Origin: G021776435 sp046756245
Lineage (GTDB): Bacteria > Pseudomonadota > Alphaproteobacteria > Caulobacterales > Parvularculaceae
DNA: 60,326 nucleotides
Direction: 5' to 3'
Assembly: GCA_046756245.1 (NCBI GenBank)
Contig: JBHHVZ010000004.1
Span: 1 to 60,326, forward strand
The first letter of the stretch is position 1, and every line of letters starts with the position of its first letter. Below, piece after piece: positions 49,198-57,236 of the stretch. The notes beneath the pieces were generated by a model, which was not told the DNA's origin, did not search any database, and saw nothing but the letters and a program-made list of their open reading frames with translations. A program made the translations under genes and the position numbers.

Positions 49198-51021
49198 ATG
49201 TGCGGAATTATCGGAATTCTTGGGAAAAACGACGTTACACCGGCGATTCTCACCGGGCTGAAGCGCCTTGAATATCGCGGCTATGATTCGGCCGGGATCG
49301 CGACGGTGAACGCCGGCCGGCTCGAACGGCGCCGCGCGGTCGGCAAGCTCGCCGCCCTTGAGGCCGCGCTCGAGACTTCGCCGCTTTCGGGCGCTTCGGG
49401 GGTCGGCCATACGCGCTGGGCCACTCATGGGGCGGCGACGGAAGGAAACGCCCACCCGCACGCCACCGAGCGCCTCGCGCTCGTTCATAACGGCATTATC
49501 GAAAATTTCGCCGCGCTGCGCCGCGAGCTTGTCGAAAAGGGCTGCGTCTTCGCCTCCGACACCGACACAGAAGTCTGCGCGCAACTCATCACCGCCTATC
49601 TGGAGAAAGAAAATCTTCCGCCCAGGGAGGCTTTCGCAAAGGCGCTCGCCCGGCTCGAGGGCGCTTTCGCCATCGCGGCGCTCTTCGCCGGCGAAGACGA
49701 CCTCATCCTGTGCGCGCGTCGCGGCAGCCCGCTGGCGCTCGGGCGCGGCGACGGCGAGATGTTTCTGGGTTCTGATTCTTATGCGCTGGCGCCGTTTACG
49801 AACCGCGTCACCTATCTCGAAGACGACGACTGGGCGGTCATCACCCGCGAGGGCTTCGAGATTTTCGACGCCTCGGGCGCGCCCGTTAAACGCCGTGAAA
49901 CGATCTCGTCGGCCGCCGATGCGCTTGTCGACAAGGACGGCCATCGTCACTTCATGGCGAAAGAGATTCACGAACAGCCCGAAGCCGTCGCTCATACCTT
50001 GTCGCGCTACATCGACGCCGGAACGCAGTCCATCCTGGCGACCGCAAAGGAATTCGACTTTGCAGCGTTTGACCGGTTCGTTATTTCCGCCTGCGGGACG
50101 GCCTTTTATGCCGGCCTGACGGCGAAATACTGGTTCGAGCGCTGGGCCGGCCTGCCCGTCGAGGTCGATATCGCTTCGGAGTTGCGATACCGCGATATTC
50201 CCTATGCGGATAATGGCGGCGCGCTTTTCATTTCGCAGTCGGGCGAGACAGCCGACACGCTCGCCGCTTTGCGCGAGGCGCGCGCGCGCGGTCAGAAAAC
50301 GGCTGCGCTTGTTAACGTAGCCGAATCGTCGATTGCGCGGGAAGCTGATACCGTCTTCCCCACCGCCGCCGGACCGGAAATCGGCGTCGCTTCAACCAAG
50401 GCGTTCGCCTGTCAACTCGCTGCCCTTGCCAGCCTTGCGATCGCCGCCGGCCGCGCAAGAGGGCGCCTTGATGAAAAGGAATCCACAAGACTCGTTTCCG
50501 CTCTCATGGAAACGCCCCGCAGAATTTCGCACGCGCTGAAAGCCGCCGCACGCACAGAAGAGATCGCCAAGGAAATCGCCAAGGCGCGCGATGTTTTATA
50601 CATGGGCCGGGGCGTGAGTTTTCCCCTGGCGCTCGAAGGGGCGTTGAAGCTCAAGGAGATTTCCTATATTCACGCCGAAGGATACGCCGCAGGCGAACTA
50701 AAACACGGCCCCATCGCGCTCATAGACAAAGCGCTTCCCGTGGTCGTTATCGCGCCGCGCGACAGACATTTCGAAAAGACGATTTCAAATATGCACGAAG
50801 TCATGGCGCGCGACGGCAAGACGCTGCTGATATCCGACAAAAAGGGAATCGCCGCCGCTGGCGATGTCTGGGCCGCCATTGAAATGCCTGAAGTCGAGAG
50901 CGCATTTTCGCCGATCGTCTACGCCGTCGCCGTTCAGCTTCTCGCCTATTATACGGCGACGCACAAAGGCACGGACGTCGACCAGCCGCGCAACCTCGCC
51001 AAGTCGGTGACGGTGGAATAA
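49198..51021 (+). CDS. glmS: Glutamine-fructose-6-phosphate aminotransferase
   Basis: A 607-residue enzyme making glucosamine-6-P from fructose-6-P and glutamine, the entry to peptidoglycan and LPS amino sugars. After Met, Cys2 of MCGIIGILG is the glutaminase nucleophile; RGYDSAGIA, GHTRWATHG and HNGIIENF complete the domain. Two SIS isomerase domains follow (SACGTAFYAGLTAKYW, SQSGETADTLAAL, GRGVSFPLALEGALKLKEIS), and the C-terminus AKSVTVE is the conserved lid. No glmS ribozyme is visible upstream. Confidence 0.97.
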   Translation: MCGIIGILGKNDVTPAILTGLKRLEYRGYDSAGIATVNAGRLERRRAVGKLAALEAALETSPLSGASGVGHTRWATHGAATEGNAHPHATERLALVHNGIIENFAALRRELVEKGCVFASDTDTEVCAQLITAYLEKENLPPREAFAKALARLEGAFAIAALFAGEDDLILCARRGSPLALGRGDGEMFLGSDSYALAPFTNRVTYLEDDDWAVITREGFEIFDASGAPVKRRETISSAADALVDKDGHRHFMAKEIHEQPEAVAHTLSRYIDAGTQSILATAKEFDFAAFDRFVISACGTAFYAGLTAKYWFERWAGLPVEVDIASELRYRDIPYADNGGALFISQSGETADTLAALREARARGQKTAALVNVAESSIAREADTVFPTAAGPEIGVASTKAFACQLAALASLAIAAGRARGRLDEKESTRLVSALMETPRRISHALKAAARTEEIAKEIAKARDVLYMGRGVSFPLALEGALKLKEISYIHAEGYAAGELKHGPIALIDKALPVVVIAPRDRHFEKTISNMHEVMARDGKTLLISDKKGIAAAGDVWAAIEMPEVESAFSPIVYAVAVQLLAYYTATHKGTDVDQPRNLAKSVTVE

Positions 51022-51049
51022 GGCGGTTTGCTAAGAGTCGACCTTTCCC

Positions 51050-51142
51050 TGTCATTCCGGGGCCGGTCGAAGAGCGGAACCCGGAATCCATTCCTAGGGT
51101 CCATACTCAATTATCGTGCGGTCGCGACGCCCCGGAATGACA
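51050..51142. repeat. Inverted-end repeat downstream of glmS
   Basis: TGTCATTCCGGGGC...GGAATCCATTCC then the 32-bp sequence shared with 26053-26084, then CCCCGGAATGACA. Its outer ends match 48976-49116, but the interior has been replaced or shortened, making a mosaic of two repeat types. It fills most of the 197-bp gap before the guanylyltransferase gene. Confidence 0.78.
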
Positions 51143-51218
51143 GCTTAGGGAGCCAAATCATAGCCGGCTCCGCCATTGGGAGGATGCAATTGCGGCCAGA
51201 ATCTGCGATCAGGAAGCC

Positions 51219-52280
51219 ATGAAGATTCAGCCCGTCATCATGTCCGGCGGCGCCGGAACCCGGCTTTGGCCGTTGTCGCGGCGCGACCGGCCGAAACAGT
51301 TCCTGCCGCTGACGGGCGAGCGGTCGCTTTTTCAGGAAACGGTCCTGCGTGTTTCGAGCGAGGCCGATGCGGCGTATGCGCCGCCTGTCGTTATCGGCTC
51401 GGAGCGCCATCGCGAATTGATCGCTGCGCAACTCGAGGAGATCGGCGTCCAGCCGGCTGCAATCATTCTTGAACCATTTCCGCGCAACACCGCCGCCGTC
51501 GCCGCCGTCGCCGCCGCATGGACGGCGGATGCGCATCAGGACGCCCTCGTTTTACTGACGCCGGCCGACCATCAAGTGGCCGACGCGGCGGGATTCCGAG
51601 CGGCCGTCGCAGCCGGCGCAAGAGCCGCCGAATCGGGACGCATCGTCACGCTGGGGATCAAACCCGACGCGCCCCACACAGGCTATGGTTATATTCAGCA
51701 AGCTGAGAAGATTGCGCCTTCGGTGCATGCGATCGCGGCGTTTCGTGAAAAGCCGGACGCTGCGACCGCGCAAACTTATCTCGCGGACGGCGGTTATTTC
51801 TGGAACGCCGGCGTCTTCCTCTACAGCGCGCGGACGATGCTTGCTGAATTTCGCAACCACGCCCATGCAATCGGGGAAGCGGCGTTGCTGGCGCTTGGCC
51901 AGGCCGTTCGAGACGGCGACGTAATCAGACTGGATGACGCCGCTTTCAGCGCCTGCCCGGCCGATTCCGTCGATTACGCAATTATGGAAAAGACGCCTGC
52001 GGCCGCCGTCGTCGCCCCGGTCGACGCGGGCTGGAGCGATATTGGAAGCTGGACGGCGATCGATCACGATGCGTCAAACGACGCAGACCTCGTCGACGCC
52101 GTCGAATGCACAGATTGCCTGATCCACTCGACCGGTCCTTTCGTCGGGGCGATCGGCCTCGACGACTTGATCATCGTCGCAACCGACGGCGCTGTCCTGG
52201 TCGCGCGGAAGGACCGGGCGCAGGACGTCAAAAAGATCGTCGAGAAATTGAAAAACAGGAAGCGCGACGACCTTCTTTGA
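51219..52280 (+). CDS. Mannose-1-phosphate guanylyltransferase-like protein
   Basis: A 353-residue nucleotidyltransferase. PVIMSGGAGTRLWPLSRRDRPKQFL is the GTP-binding start, with LTPADHQVAD, GYGYIQQ, FREKPD and the metal/product segment WNAGVFLYSA. It matches the ManC/AlgA guanylyltransferase domain and lacks the C-terminal phosphomannose isomerase domain of bifunctional members. It would make GDP-mannose for glycan synthesis, in line with glmS and galE beside it. Confidence 0.92.
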   Translation: MKIQPVIMSGGAGTRLWPLSRRDRPKQFLPLTGERSLFQETVLRVSSEADAAYAPPVVIGSERHRELIAAQLEEIGVQPAAIILEPFPRNTAAVAAVAAAWTADAHQDALVLLTPADHQVADAAGFRAAVAAGARAAESGRIVTLGIKPDAPHTGYGYIQQAEKIAPSVHAIAAFREKPDAATAQTYLADGGYFWNAGVFLYSARTMLAEFRNHAHAIGEAALLALGQAVRDGDVIRLDDAAFSACPADSVDYAIMEKTPAAAVVAPVDAGWSDIGSWTAIDHDASNDADLVDAVECTDCLIHSTGPFVGAIGLDDLIIVATDGAVLVARKDRAQDVKKIVEKLKNRKRDDLL

Positions 52281-52306
52281 AGGCGGCGCCGAAGCCGGAA
52301 AAGCGC

Positions 52307-53350
52307 ATGAGCGATCGTATTATTGTTACAGGAGGCGCCGGTTATATCGGCAGTCATGTCTGCGTCGAATTGTTGACTGCGGGCGCGGCGGTGCTCGTCA
52401 TCGACGATTTTTCGAATTCATCCCCGCAGGCGCTTGAGCGAATCGAAGAGCTTACGCAGGGACCCGTCGAACATCTGCACGCAAATCTCGCTGATTCGGC
52501 GGATGCGGACAGGATCATGGAAGCGGTGAAAAAATTCCGGCCGGACAGCGCCGTTCATCTTGCCGGCCTTAAAGCCGTCGGCGAGTCGGTCGCGGAGCCT
52601 GTGCGCTATTATCGCGTGAACATAGGCGCTGCGCTAACGCTCGTTCGCGCTCTTGACTCAGCCGGCGTCAAGCGGCTTGTCTTTTCATCATCAGCGACGG
52701 TCTATGGCGAAGATGCGCCCAATCCGGTCAAGGAAACCCGCCCGACAGCGCCTGTAAATCCTTACGGGCGCACAAAGCTCGTCATTGAAAACATGCTGAA
52801 AGATCTTCAGCACGCGGATCCCGAGTGGCGCATTATCAATTTGCGCTATTTCAATCCGGTCGGCGCGCACCCTTCGGGACGGATCGGCGAGGATCCTAAA
52901 GACATTCCCAACAACCTTTTTCCTTTTATCGCCCAGACGGCTGTCGGCCGGCGCGAAGCGCTCGCGGTTTTCGGCGACGACTATCCGACGCGAGACGGCA
53001 CGGGCGTGCGCGATTACATCCATGTCTGCGATCTCGCGCGCGGTCATCTCGCCGCGCTCGATTATCTCGACAGGGCCGCGCCCGAACAGACGCTCGACGT
53101 TAATCTTGGCGCCGGACGCGGCTATTCCGTGCTTGAAGCGGTCAAAGCCTTCGAGGCCGCTTCGGGCGAAACAATTCCCTATCGAATCGTTGGGCGAAGG
53201 CCGGGCGACGCCGCCGAAATCTTCGCCGACCCCGGCCTGGCCGAAAAGCTGTTCGGCTGGCGCGCCAAACTGGATCTCAACGCCATGTGCGCCGATCACT
53301 GGCGCTGGCAACGCGACAATCCCGAAGGCTATGCGACTTCGAAACGGTGA
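52307..53350 (+). CDS. galE: UDP-glucose 4-epimerase
   Basis: A 347-residue extended short-chain dehydrogenase that interconverts UDP-glucose and UDP-galactose. NAD motif GGAGYIGSHVCVELL at the N-terminus, HLAGLKAVGESV, catalytic SSSATVYG and YGRTK, and RYFNPVGAHPSGRIGEDP are all as in GalE. ATG 52307 follows the guanylyltransferase stop by 26 bp; the longer frame overlaps that gene and is not real. Confidence 0.95.
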   Translation: MSDRIIVTGGAGYIGSHVCVELLTAGAAVLVIDDFSNSSPQALERIEELTQGPVEHLHANLADSADADRIMEAVKKFRPDSAVHLAGLKAVGESVAEPVRYYRVNIGAALTLVRALDSAGVKRLVFSSSATVYGEDAPNPVKETRPTAPVNPYGRTKLVIENMLKDLQHADPEWRIINLRYFNPVGAHPSGRIGEDPKDIPNNLFPFIAQTAVGRREALAVFGDDYPTRDGTGVRDYIHVCDLARGHLAALDYLDRAAPEQTLDVNLGAGRGYSVLEAVKAFEAASGETIPYRIVGRRPGDAAEIFADPGLAEKLFGWRAKLDLNAMCADHWRWQRDNPEGYATSKR

Positions 53351-53355
53351 AGCTT

Positions 53356-54336
53356 TCAGACTGTGCGGGGCGCGAACTGGCCGTATTTGCGATAGCGAAC
53401 CATGTAATCGGGCAGAATCGACTCCACCGTTTTCGGCTTAACGCCCAGATCGGCGAGCGTTCCAATATCCGCTTCTCCTGAAGCGCCGACAACATTGTCT
53501 TTCTTCAACAGTTTAATCTGGTCGCGCGTGATCGGCGGGTCGAAAATCGGCAAGAGCCCAACAAGCTCGCCAAGCATGCCGACAATCGGCGCCAAGAAGA
53601 ACGGAATGGGCGCCAGCACCCGCTTGCGTCCAATCGTGTGCAGCATCAGCGTCATCAGTTCGCGGAACGTATAAACGCGCGGTCCGCCAAGCTCGAACGT
53701 CCGCCCGCGCGCATCCGGACGGACCAACGCTTCAGAGACGGCGTCGGCCACATCGTCCACGTAAACAGGCTGGAAGCGGGTCTTGCCGCTCCCGAACAAC
53801 GGCAGCGGCGTAATCGGCGAACTCTTCGCCATTGACGCAAACCGGTTGAAGAACCGGTCCTGCTGCCCAAACACGACAGACGGGCGCAAGATTACGGCCG
53901 ACGGAAACGCCTCGCGCACCGCCGCCTCCCCTTCAGCTTTGGTCCGCGCATACTTGCTGTCGCTTTCAGCATCGGCGCCGATGGCGGAAACGTGAACGAG
54001 CACGTTGATCCCTTCTTCTCGGGCCAATCTTGCGATACGGTCGGCGCCTTCCGCCTGTACGGCGTCAAAACGCTGACGCCCGTTCTGGAAAAGCACGCCG
54101 ACAAGATTGACGACTGCGTCGGCGCCCCTGAGCGCTTCACGGACCGAGTCCTCATTGCGAATATTGGCCTGAGCGAGCTGGACCTGGCCGACAACACCGA
54201 GCGGGCGCAGGAAATGCGCCAGATGCGGTCGACGAACCGCCGCGCGTACGCGCCAGCCGCGCTTGGCGAGCTCGCGCACCACGTGCCGCCCGATAAAGCC
54301 TGACCCGCCGAATACGACCGCCAGTTTTCCAGCCAC
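53356..54336 (-). CDS. NDUFA9-like complex I-associated NAD-binding protein
   Basis: A 326-residue atypical short-chain dehydrogenase. VVFGGSGFIGRHVVRELAKRGW binds the nucleotide, AVVNLVGVLFQ and YARTKAEGE follow, and the C-terminal ITRDQIKLLKKDNVV and LPDYMVRYRKYGQF are typical of the alphaproteobacterial relatives of the mitochondrial complex I subunit NDUFA9. It probably binds NADPH; a link to complex I is by homology. Convergent with galE, 5 bp apart. Confidence 0.9.
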   Translation of the reverse strand: MAGKLAVVFGGSGFIGRHVVRELAKRGWRVRAAVRRPHLAHFLRPLGVVGQVQLAQANIRNEDSVREALRGADAVVNLVGVLFQNGRQRFDAVQAEGADRIARLAREEGINVLVHVSAIGADAESDSKYARTKAEGEAAVREAFPSAVILRPSVVFGQQDRFFNRFASMAKSSPITPLPLFGSGKTRFQPVYVDDVADAVSEALVRPDARGRTFELGGPRVYTFRELMTLMLHTIGRKRVLAPIPFFLAPIVGMLGELVGLLPIFDPPITRDQIKLLKKDNVVGASGEADIGTLADLGVKPKTVESILPDYMVRYRKYGQFAPRTV

Positions 54337-54786
54337 CTCTAGTCTCCGTCACATCGCAGCACGCGCCGGCGGCGCGGCCTTTCGTCCAATTCTCAAACGC
54401 CTGCGAACGCCTATCCGAATTTAACCGGCGAGACAATGATTTGACCCGGTCTTTGCGCCGCATGCGGCGCAGACGCGAAGGCGCCAGATCGGTTGGCGCG
54501 AGCCTTGCTCAAGACATTTGCGCGCAGATGCGCCTGTGCCGTCTGGACACAGACGGCGCGTCAGGCGCGCCGGCGGCGTCGAAAGGACTCTTGCGTCTGG
54601 GGCGACGCAGGAGCTTCAATTTTGGAGGACGTCGCCGGCACCTCGCTGTAGTCATAAACCCGCGCAGAGCCCGATCCCGTCACGCCCGCCTGCGGTCCGC
54701 GTCGCCTAACCCCCGCGCGCCCTAAGCCCCGCGCCCCCCTGTTTGACAAGACTCCCGCCCCCGATTATGGGAGCGCCCTGTCCCGC
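54337..54786. other. 450-bp intergenic region with palindromes
   Basis: No gene supported. It contains a perfect 18-bp palindrome TGCGCCGCATGCGGCGCA (54454-54471) and a hairpin GCCGTCTG-GACA-CAGACGGC (about 54538-54557). The region 54600-54780 is GC-rich and leads directly into tRNA-Leu. Confidence 0.45.
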
Positions 54787-54873
<87 letters not shown>

Positions 54874-55076
54874 CTTTTCAGGATTTTGTCACGATTTCAA
54901 CGAAGCCTATTCCGACACTGCTTTGGCGCCATTTATCGTCGGCTGGCGACATTCCGTCGCAAATCGATTGCCCCAAATTGTTGGCGCGCTAGGATTATTC
55001 CAGAAAAACGGGCGAAAATTCCATTCCAACGAGGGCTCCGTTCTTTGGTTGTTCGCAACCTGACAAGGAGATTCTC

Positions 55077-55466
55077 ATGCGTTTAATCACACTGTCCGCT
55101 ATCCTGGCGCTTGCTTCTCCCGCGAGTTTCGCCAACGACCTCGAAGACTTTGCTTCGTCATTCAATGCAGGCGCCTTCGATGATTTCGACGCTAAAAAAT
55201 TGCGCCTTATCGCTAACCGTTATTCGGAATGCGGGTCGTTTGGCGATTCCGGCAAAACGCGTGCGGAGCTTCTCGTTTCCCGCTATCGGGCGCTCGCCGA
55301 AGCGATCACGGCCGGCGACGAGAGCCAGACAATGGAAAAAGTCGCAGCCTTTGTAAGAGCCGCTGAAGCCAATTCCCGTTTTGAAAAATGCTGGACGCGT
55401 CTTCGCCGAAAAAGCGGCGTTCCGAGCGATTTCGTTAACGAAGCCAAATCCATACTCGACGCGTAG
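55077..55466 (+). CDS. Small secreted hypothetical protein
   Basis: A 129-residue protein. Signal peptide MRLITLSAILALASPASFA, then a helical mature domain with two cysteines (SECGSF, EKCWTRL) that may pair. AAGGAG precedes the ATG. No family recognised. Codon use is slightly more AT-rich at the 5' end than nearby genes. Confidence 0.72.
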   Translation: MRLITLSAILALASPASFANDLEDFASSFNAGAFDDFDAKKLRLIANRYSECGSFGDSGKTRAELLVSRYRALAEAITAGDESQTMEKVAAFVRAAEANSRFEKCWTRLRRKSGVPSDFVNEAKSILDA

Positions 55467-55506
55467 TTCGAACCCGGCGCCCGCCCGATTTGAGCGGGCG
55501 CTTCGC

Positions 55507-55611
55507 TAGAGCGCATTCCGAAAAGTGGGAACCGGTTTTCGGATAAAATGCGCGACAAAACAAAAACCTAGAGCATGTTCTCCGACTCGCAGTTCGGGGA
55601 ACTTGCTCTAG
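55507..55611. repeat. Two-hairpin intergenic repeat, copy C (decayed)
   Basis: Same sequence as 25951-26055, starting TAGAGCGCATTCCGAAAAG, but the second hairpin has lost symmetry (AGAGCATGTTCTCCGA versus TCGGGGAACTTGCTCT). It starts 40 bp after the preceding stop. Confidence 0.87.
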
Positions 55612-55726
55612 TTCAGCGCGTGCGGAATCGCCTACACCGCCCGGTTTCCTCTATCCTGGCCGGCCTCAGCCTTAATCCTTCCCACAGCCAGCGGGGGCTT
55701 TTCCGGTGCAATCCGGGCGCGACGCC

Positions 55727-55757
55727 TTGACAAGGCGCAAAAAGTGCGCAATATAGT
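55727..55757 (+). promoter_or_regulatory. Promoter with 19-bp spacer and central dyad
   Basis: -35 TTGACA (55727-55732), 19-bp spacer, -10 TATAGT (55752-55757). The inverted repeat GCGCA-AAAAG-TGCGC is centred exactly in the spacer. This geometry is that of MerR-family activated promoters. It lies 60 bp upstream of the 51-codon gene at 55818. Confidence 0.55.
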
Positions 55758-55817
55758 ATGACAGTTTTATGACAAGCCTCGGCGATCTGCTGTTCCGGGG
55801 CTTGGGGAGTGTTGGTA

Positions 55818-55973
55818 ATGGCTCATATTACGGCGAATTCTCACGGATTTTCCATGCCGAAGCCCCATTTGGGCGAGACGGCGCGGACAGCGATATTCTA
55901 CGTAACGGTCGCTTTGATCGCCATCGCAATCGCCCTGCCGGCGGCGGTCATGACGGCGGGCGCGCCGCTTTAG
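55818..55973 (+). CDS. Small 51-residue single-helix membrane protein
   Basis: ATG 55818 to TAG 55973. The sequence has a polar start (MAHITANSHGFSMPKPHLGE) and one membrane helix (TAIFYVTVALIAIAIALPAAVM). GGGGAG lies 8 nt before the ATG, and a good promoter lies upstream. Function unknown. The reading frame, ribosome site and promoter together support a real gene. Confidence 0.6.
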   Translation: MAHITANSHGFSMPKPHLGETARTAIFYVTVALIAIAIALPAAVMTAGAPL

Positions 55974-56197
55974 AGTCCGAAGAGTCCGACCTGAAACTGC
56001 GGCTTCGGCCCGCTTTCAACCGAATCTCTCTGACGACGATTCAGACGCCGGGCGTTTTGCGCGCGCGCAGGCAAGGCTCGCCGGGCTGACCCGCGAATTG
56101 CCCGCAGCCGCGCTCGCCCGCTTTGGCGAAAAACTTATCCCCGCCTTTCCGGACGAGCGTAAAATGTTCCGGTTGCGCATCGACAATGGAGAAAACC

Positions 56198-56437
56198 ATG
56201 CCGAGACGCCGGAATATCGAAGCCGACAGAGACAGAACCCTCGCCGCGCTCGAACGCCGTCTGAAGGTCTTGCGGTCATGGATCGCAGCCCAGAAAGACG
56301 CGGCGGCCTTCCGTGAACTGCTGGACGAACGGCGCGACGCCGTCCGCCGTCGGCGCATGAAAAGGGCGCTCGCGAAGGAGCACGAGGCGATGATTCAGGC
56401 GAGACTGCGCGCGAACCGCGCCGGACGGGACTGTTAA
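56198..56437 (+). CDS. Small basic helical hypothetical protein
   Basis: A 79-residue protein, MPRRRNIEADRDRTLAALE..., about a third Arg/Lys and predicted helical throughout, perhaps a coiled coil or RNA-binding protein. GGAG stands 6 nt before ATG 56198, which decides this start over 56186 and 56123. No family recognised. Confidence 0.5.
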   Translation: MPRRRNIEADRDRTLAALERRLKVLRSWIAAQKDAAAFRELLDERRDAVRRRRMKRALAKEHEAMIQARLRANRAGRDC

Positions 56438-56478
56438 AGCGCGTTTACATAATTTGGAGACGCCGGTTTCGCTTTGCG

Positions 56479-56596
56479 TCCATCCTTCGAGGCCCGGCTT
56501 CGCCGGGCGCCTCAGGATGAGGGAAGAAACTGTTGCAGCATATAAAGCCTTCATCCTGAGGCGCGAGCAGCAACGCTGCAAGCCTCAAAGGATGGC
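56479..56596. repeat. Inverted repeat with CTCAGGATG ends
   Basis: CCATCCTTCGAGGC, hairpin GGCCCGGCTTCGCCGGGCG, CCTCAGGATGA, then about 40 bp, TCATCCTGAGGCG and GCCTCAAAGGATGG. Outer ends pair (CCATCCTT / AAGGATGG) and inner ends pair (CCTCAGGATGA / TCATCCTGAGG), making a long hairpin. Confidence 0.8.
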
Positions 56597-57236
56597 CCAC
56601 AAAACCCGATAGGCGCCTTTCCGAAACCGTCCGCACACGCATGAGGGGAATTTTGAAAATGCGAAACCCTGCATTCATGCGGGGTTCGGGAGAAAAACAT
56701 TAAATTTTGAGGGATAGTTATCCAACGCCTTCCGGGCGGTCTTATCTTTGTTGCGTTCCATGCGCGGAGAGGCGTTGTCGCGACCGTACTTCAGCGGCAT
56801 GGGACCGGCGAGCGGACGTAAGGCTTTGCGACTGGAAAAGCCCCGTCCGCCGGATCGGCCGGCCGGACCCCCGGAAAGACCGCACGCAAAGCGCGCGGCG
56901 CCGAGGGAAAGGCTGAGAGCTGTTCGCCAGACCAAACGCCGGGCGCGGGGTGTGTGCTATCCCGTTCCTTGCACTGTTAAGGGTTGGCCGCCCCGCGCCG
57001 CCTCTCCCTTTTCATCCTCCCGCGGCCCTGGCCGGCGGAGATGAACCCGCATGGGCGGATTGGCGATCGTGCGATCGCCCTGAGATCGGGCGCGCCGCAT
57101 CTCGAAAACGATCGCGCGGCGCCGATTCCCCATTTTGGGAATAGGACAGGAACATTCGTAGTCAGATGAATAGAATGCCGCCGCCCTGCAGAGCCGCCGC
57201 TGGCGCAGCGTCGGTTTACGTTATATAGCCAAACCA
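56597..57236. other. Long intergenic region before the MATE gene
   Basis: 640 bp without a gene I can support. It contains the GGGATAGTTATCC motif (56713-56725), a GC-rich block 56750-56990 with many short self-complementary runs, and a minus-strand frame 56675-56935 (86 codons) with low-complexity composition. An unannotated structured RNA is possible in 56750-56990 but I could not match it to RNase P, tmRNA, 6S or SRP RNA. Confidence 0.35.

Noticed and set aside
54441..54725. 94-codon plus-strand frame upstream of tRNA-Leu
   Set aside because: Composition is that of random GC-rich DNA and the region consists of palindromes.
56675..56935. 86-codon minus-strand frame upstream of the MATE gene
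   Set aside because: Ser/Gly/Arg-rich with no recognisable domain; only the last residues resemble the other copy at 45.4 kb. Kept as a note in the gap entry.
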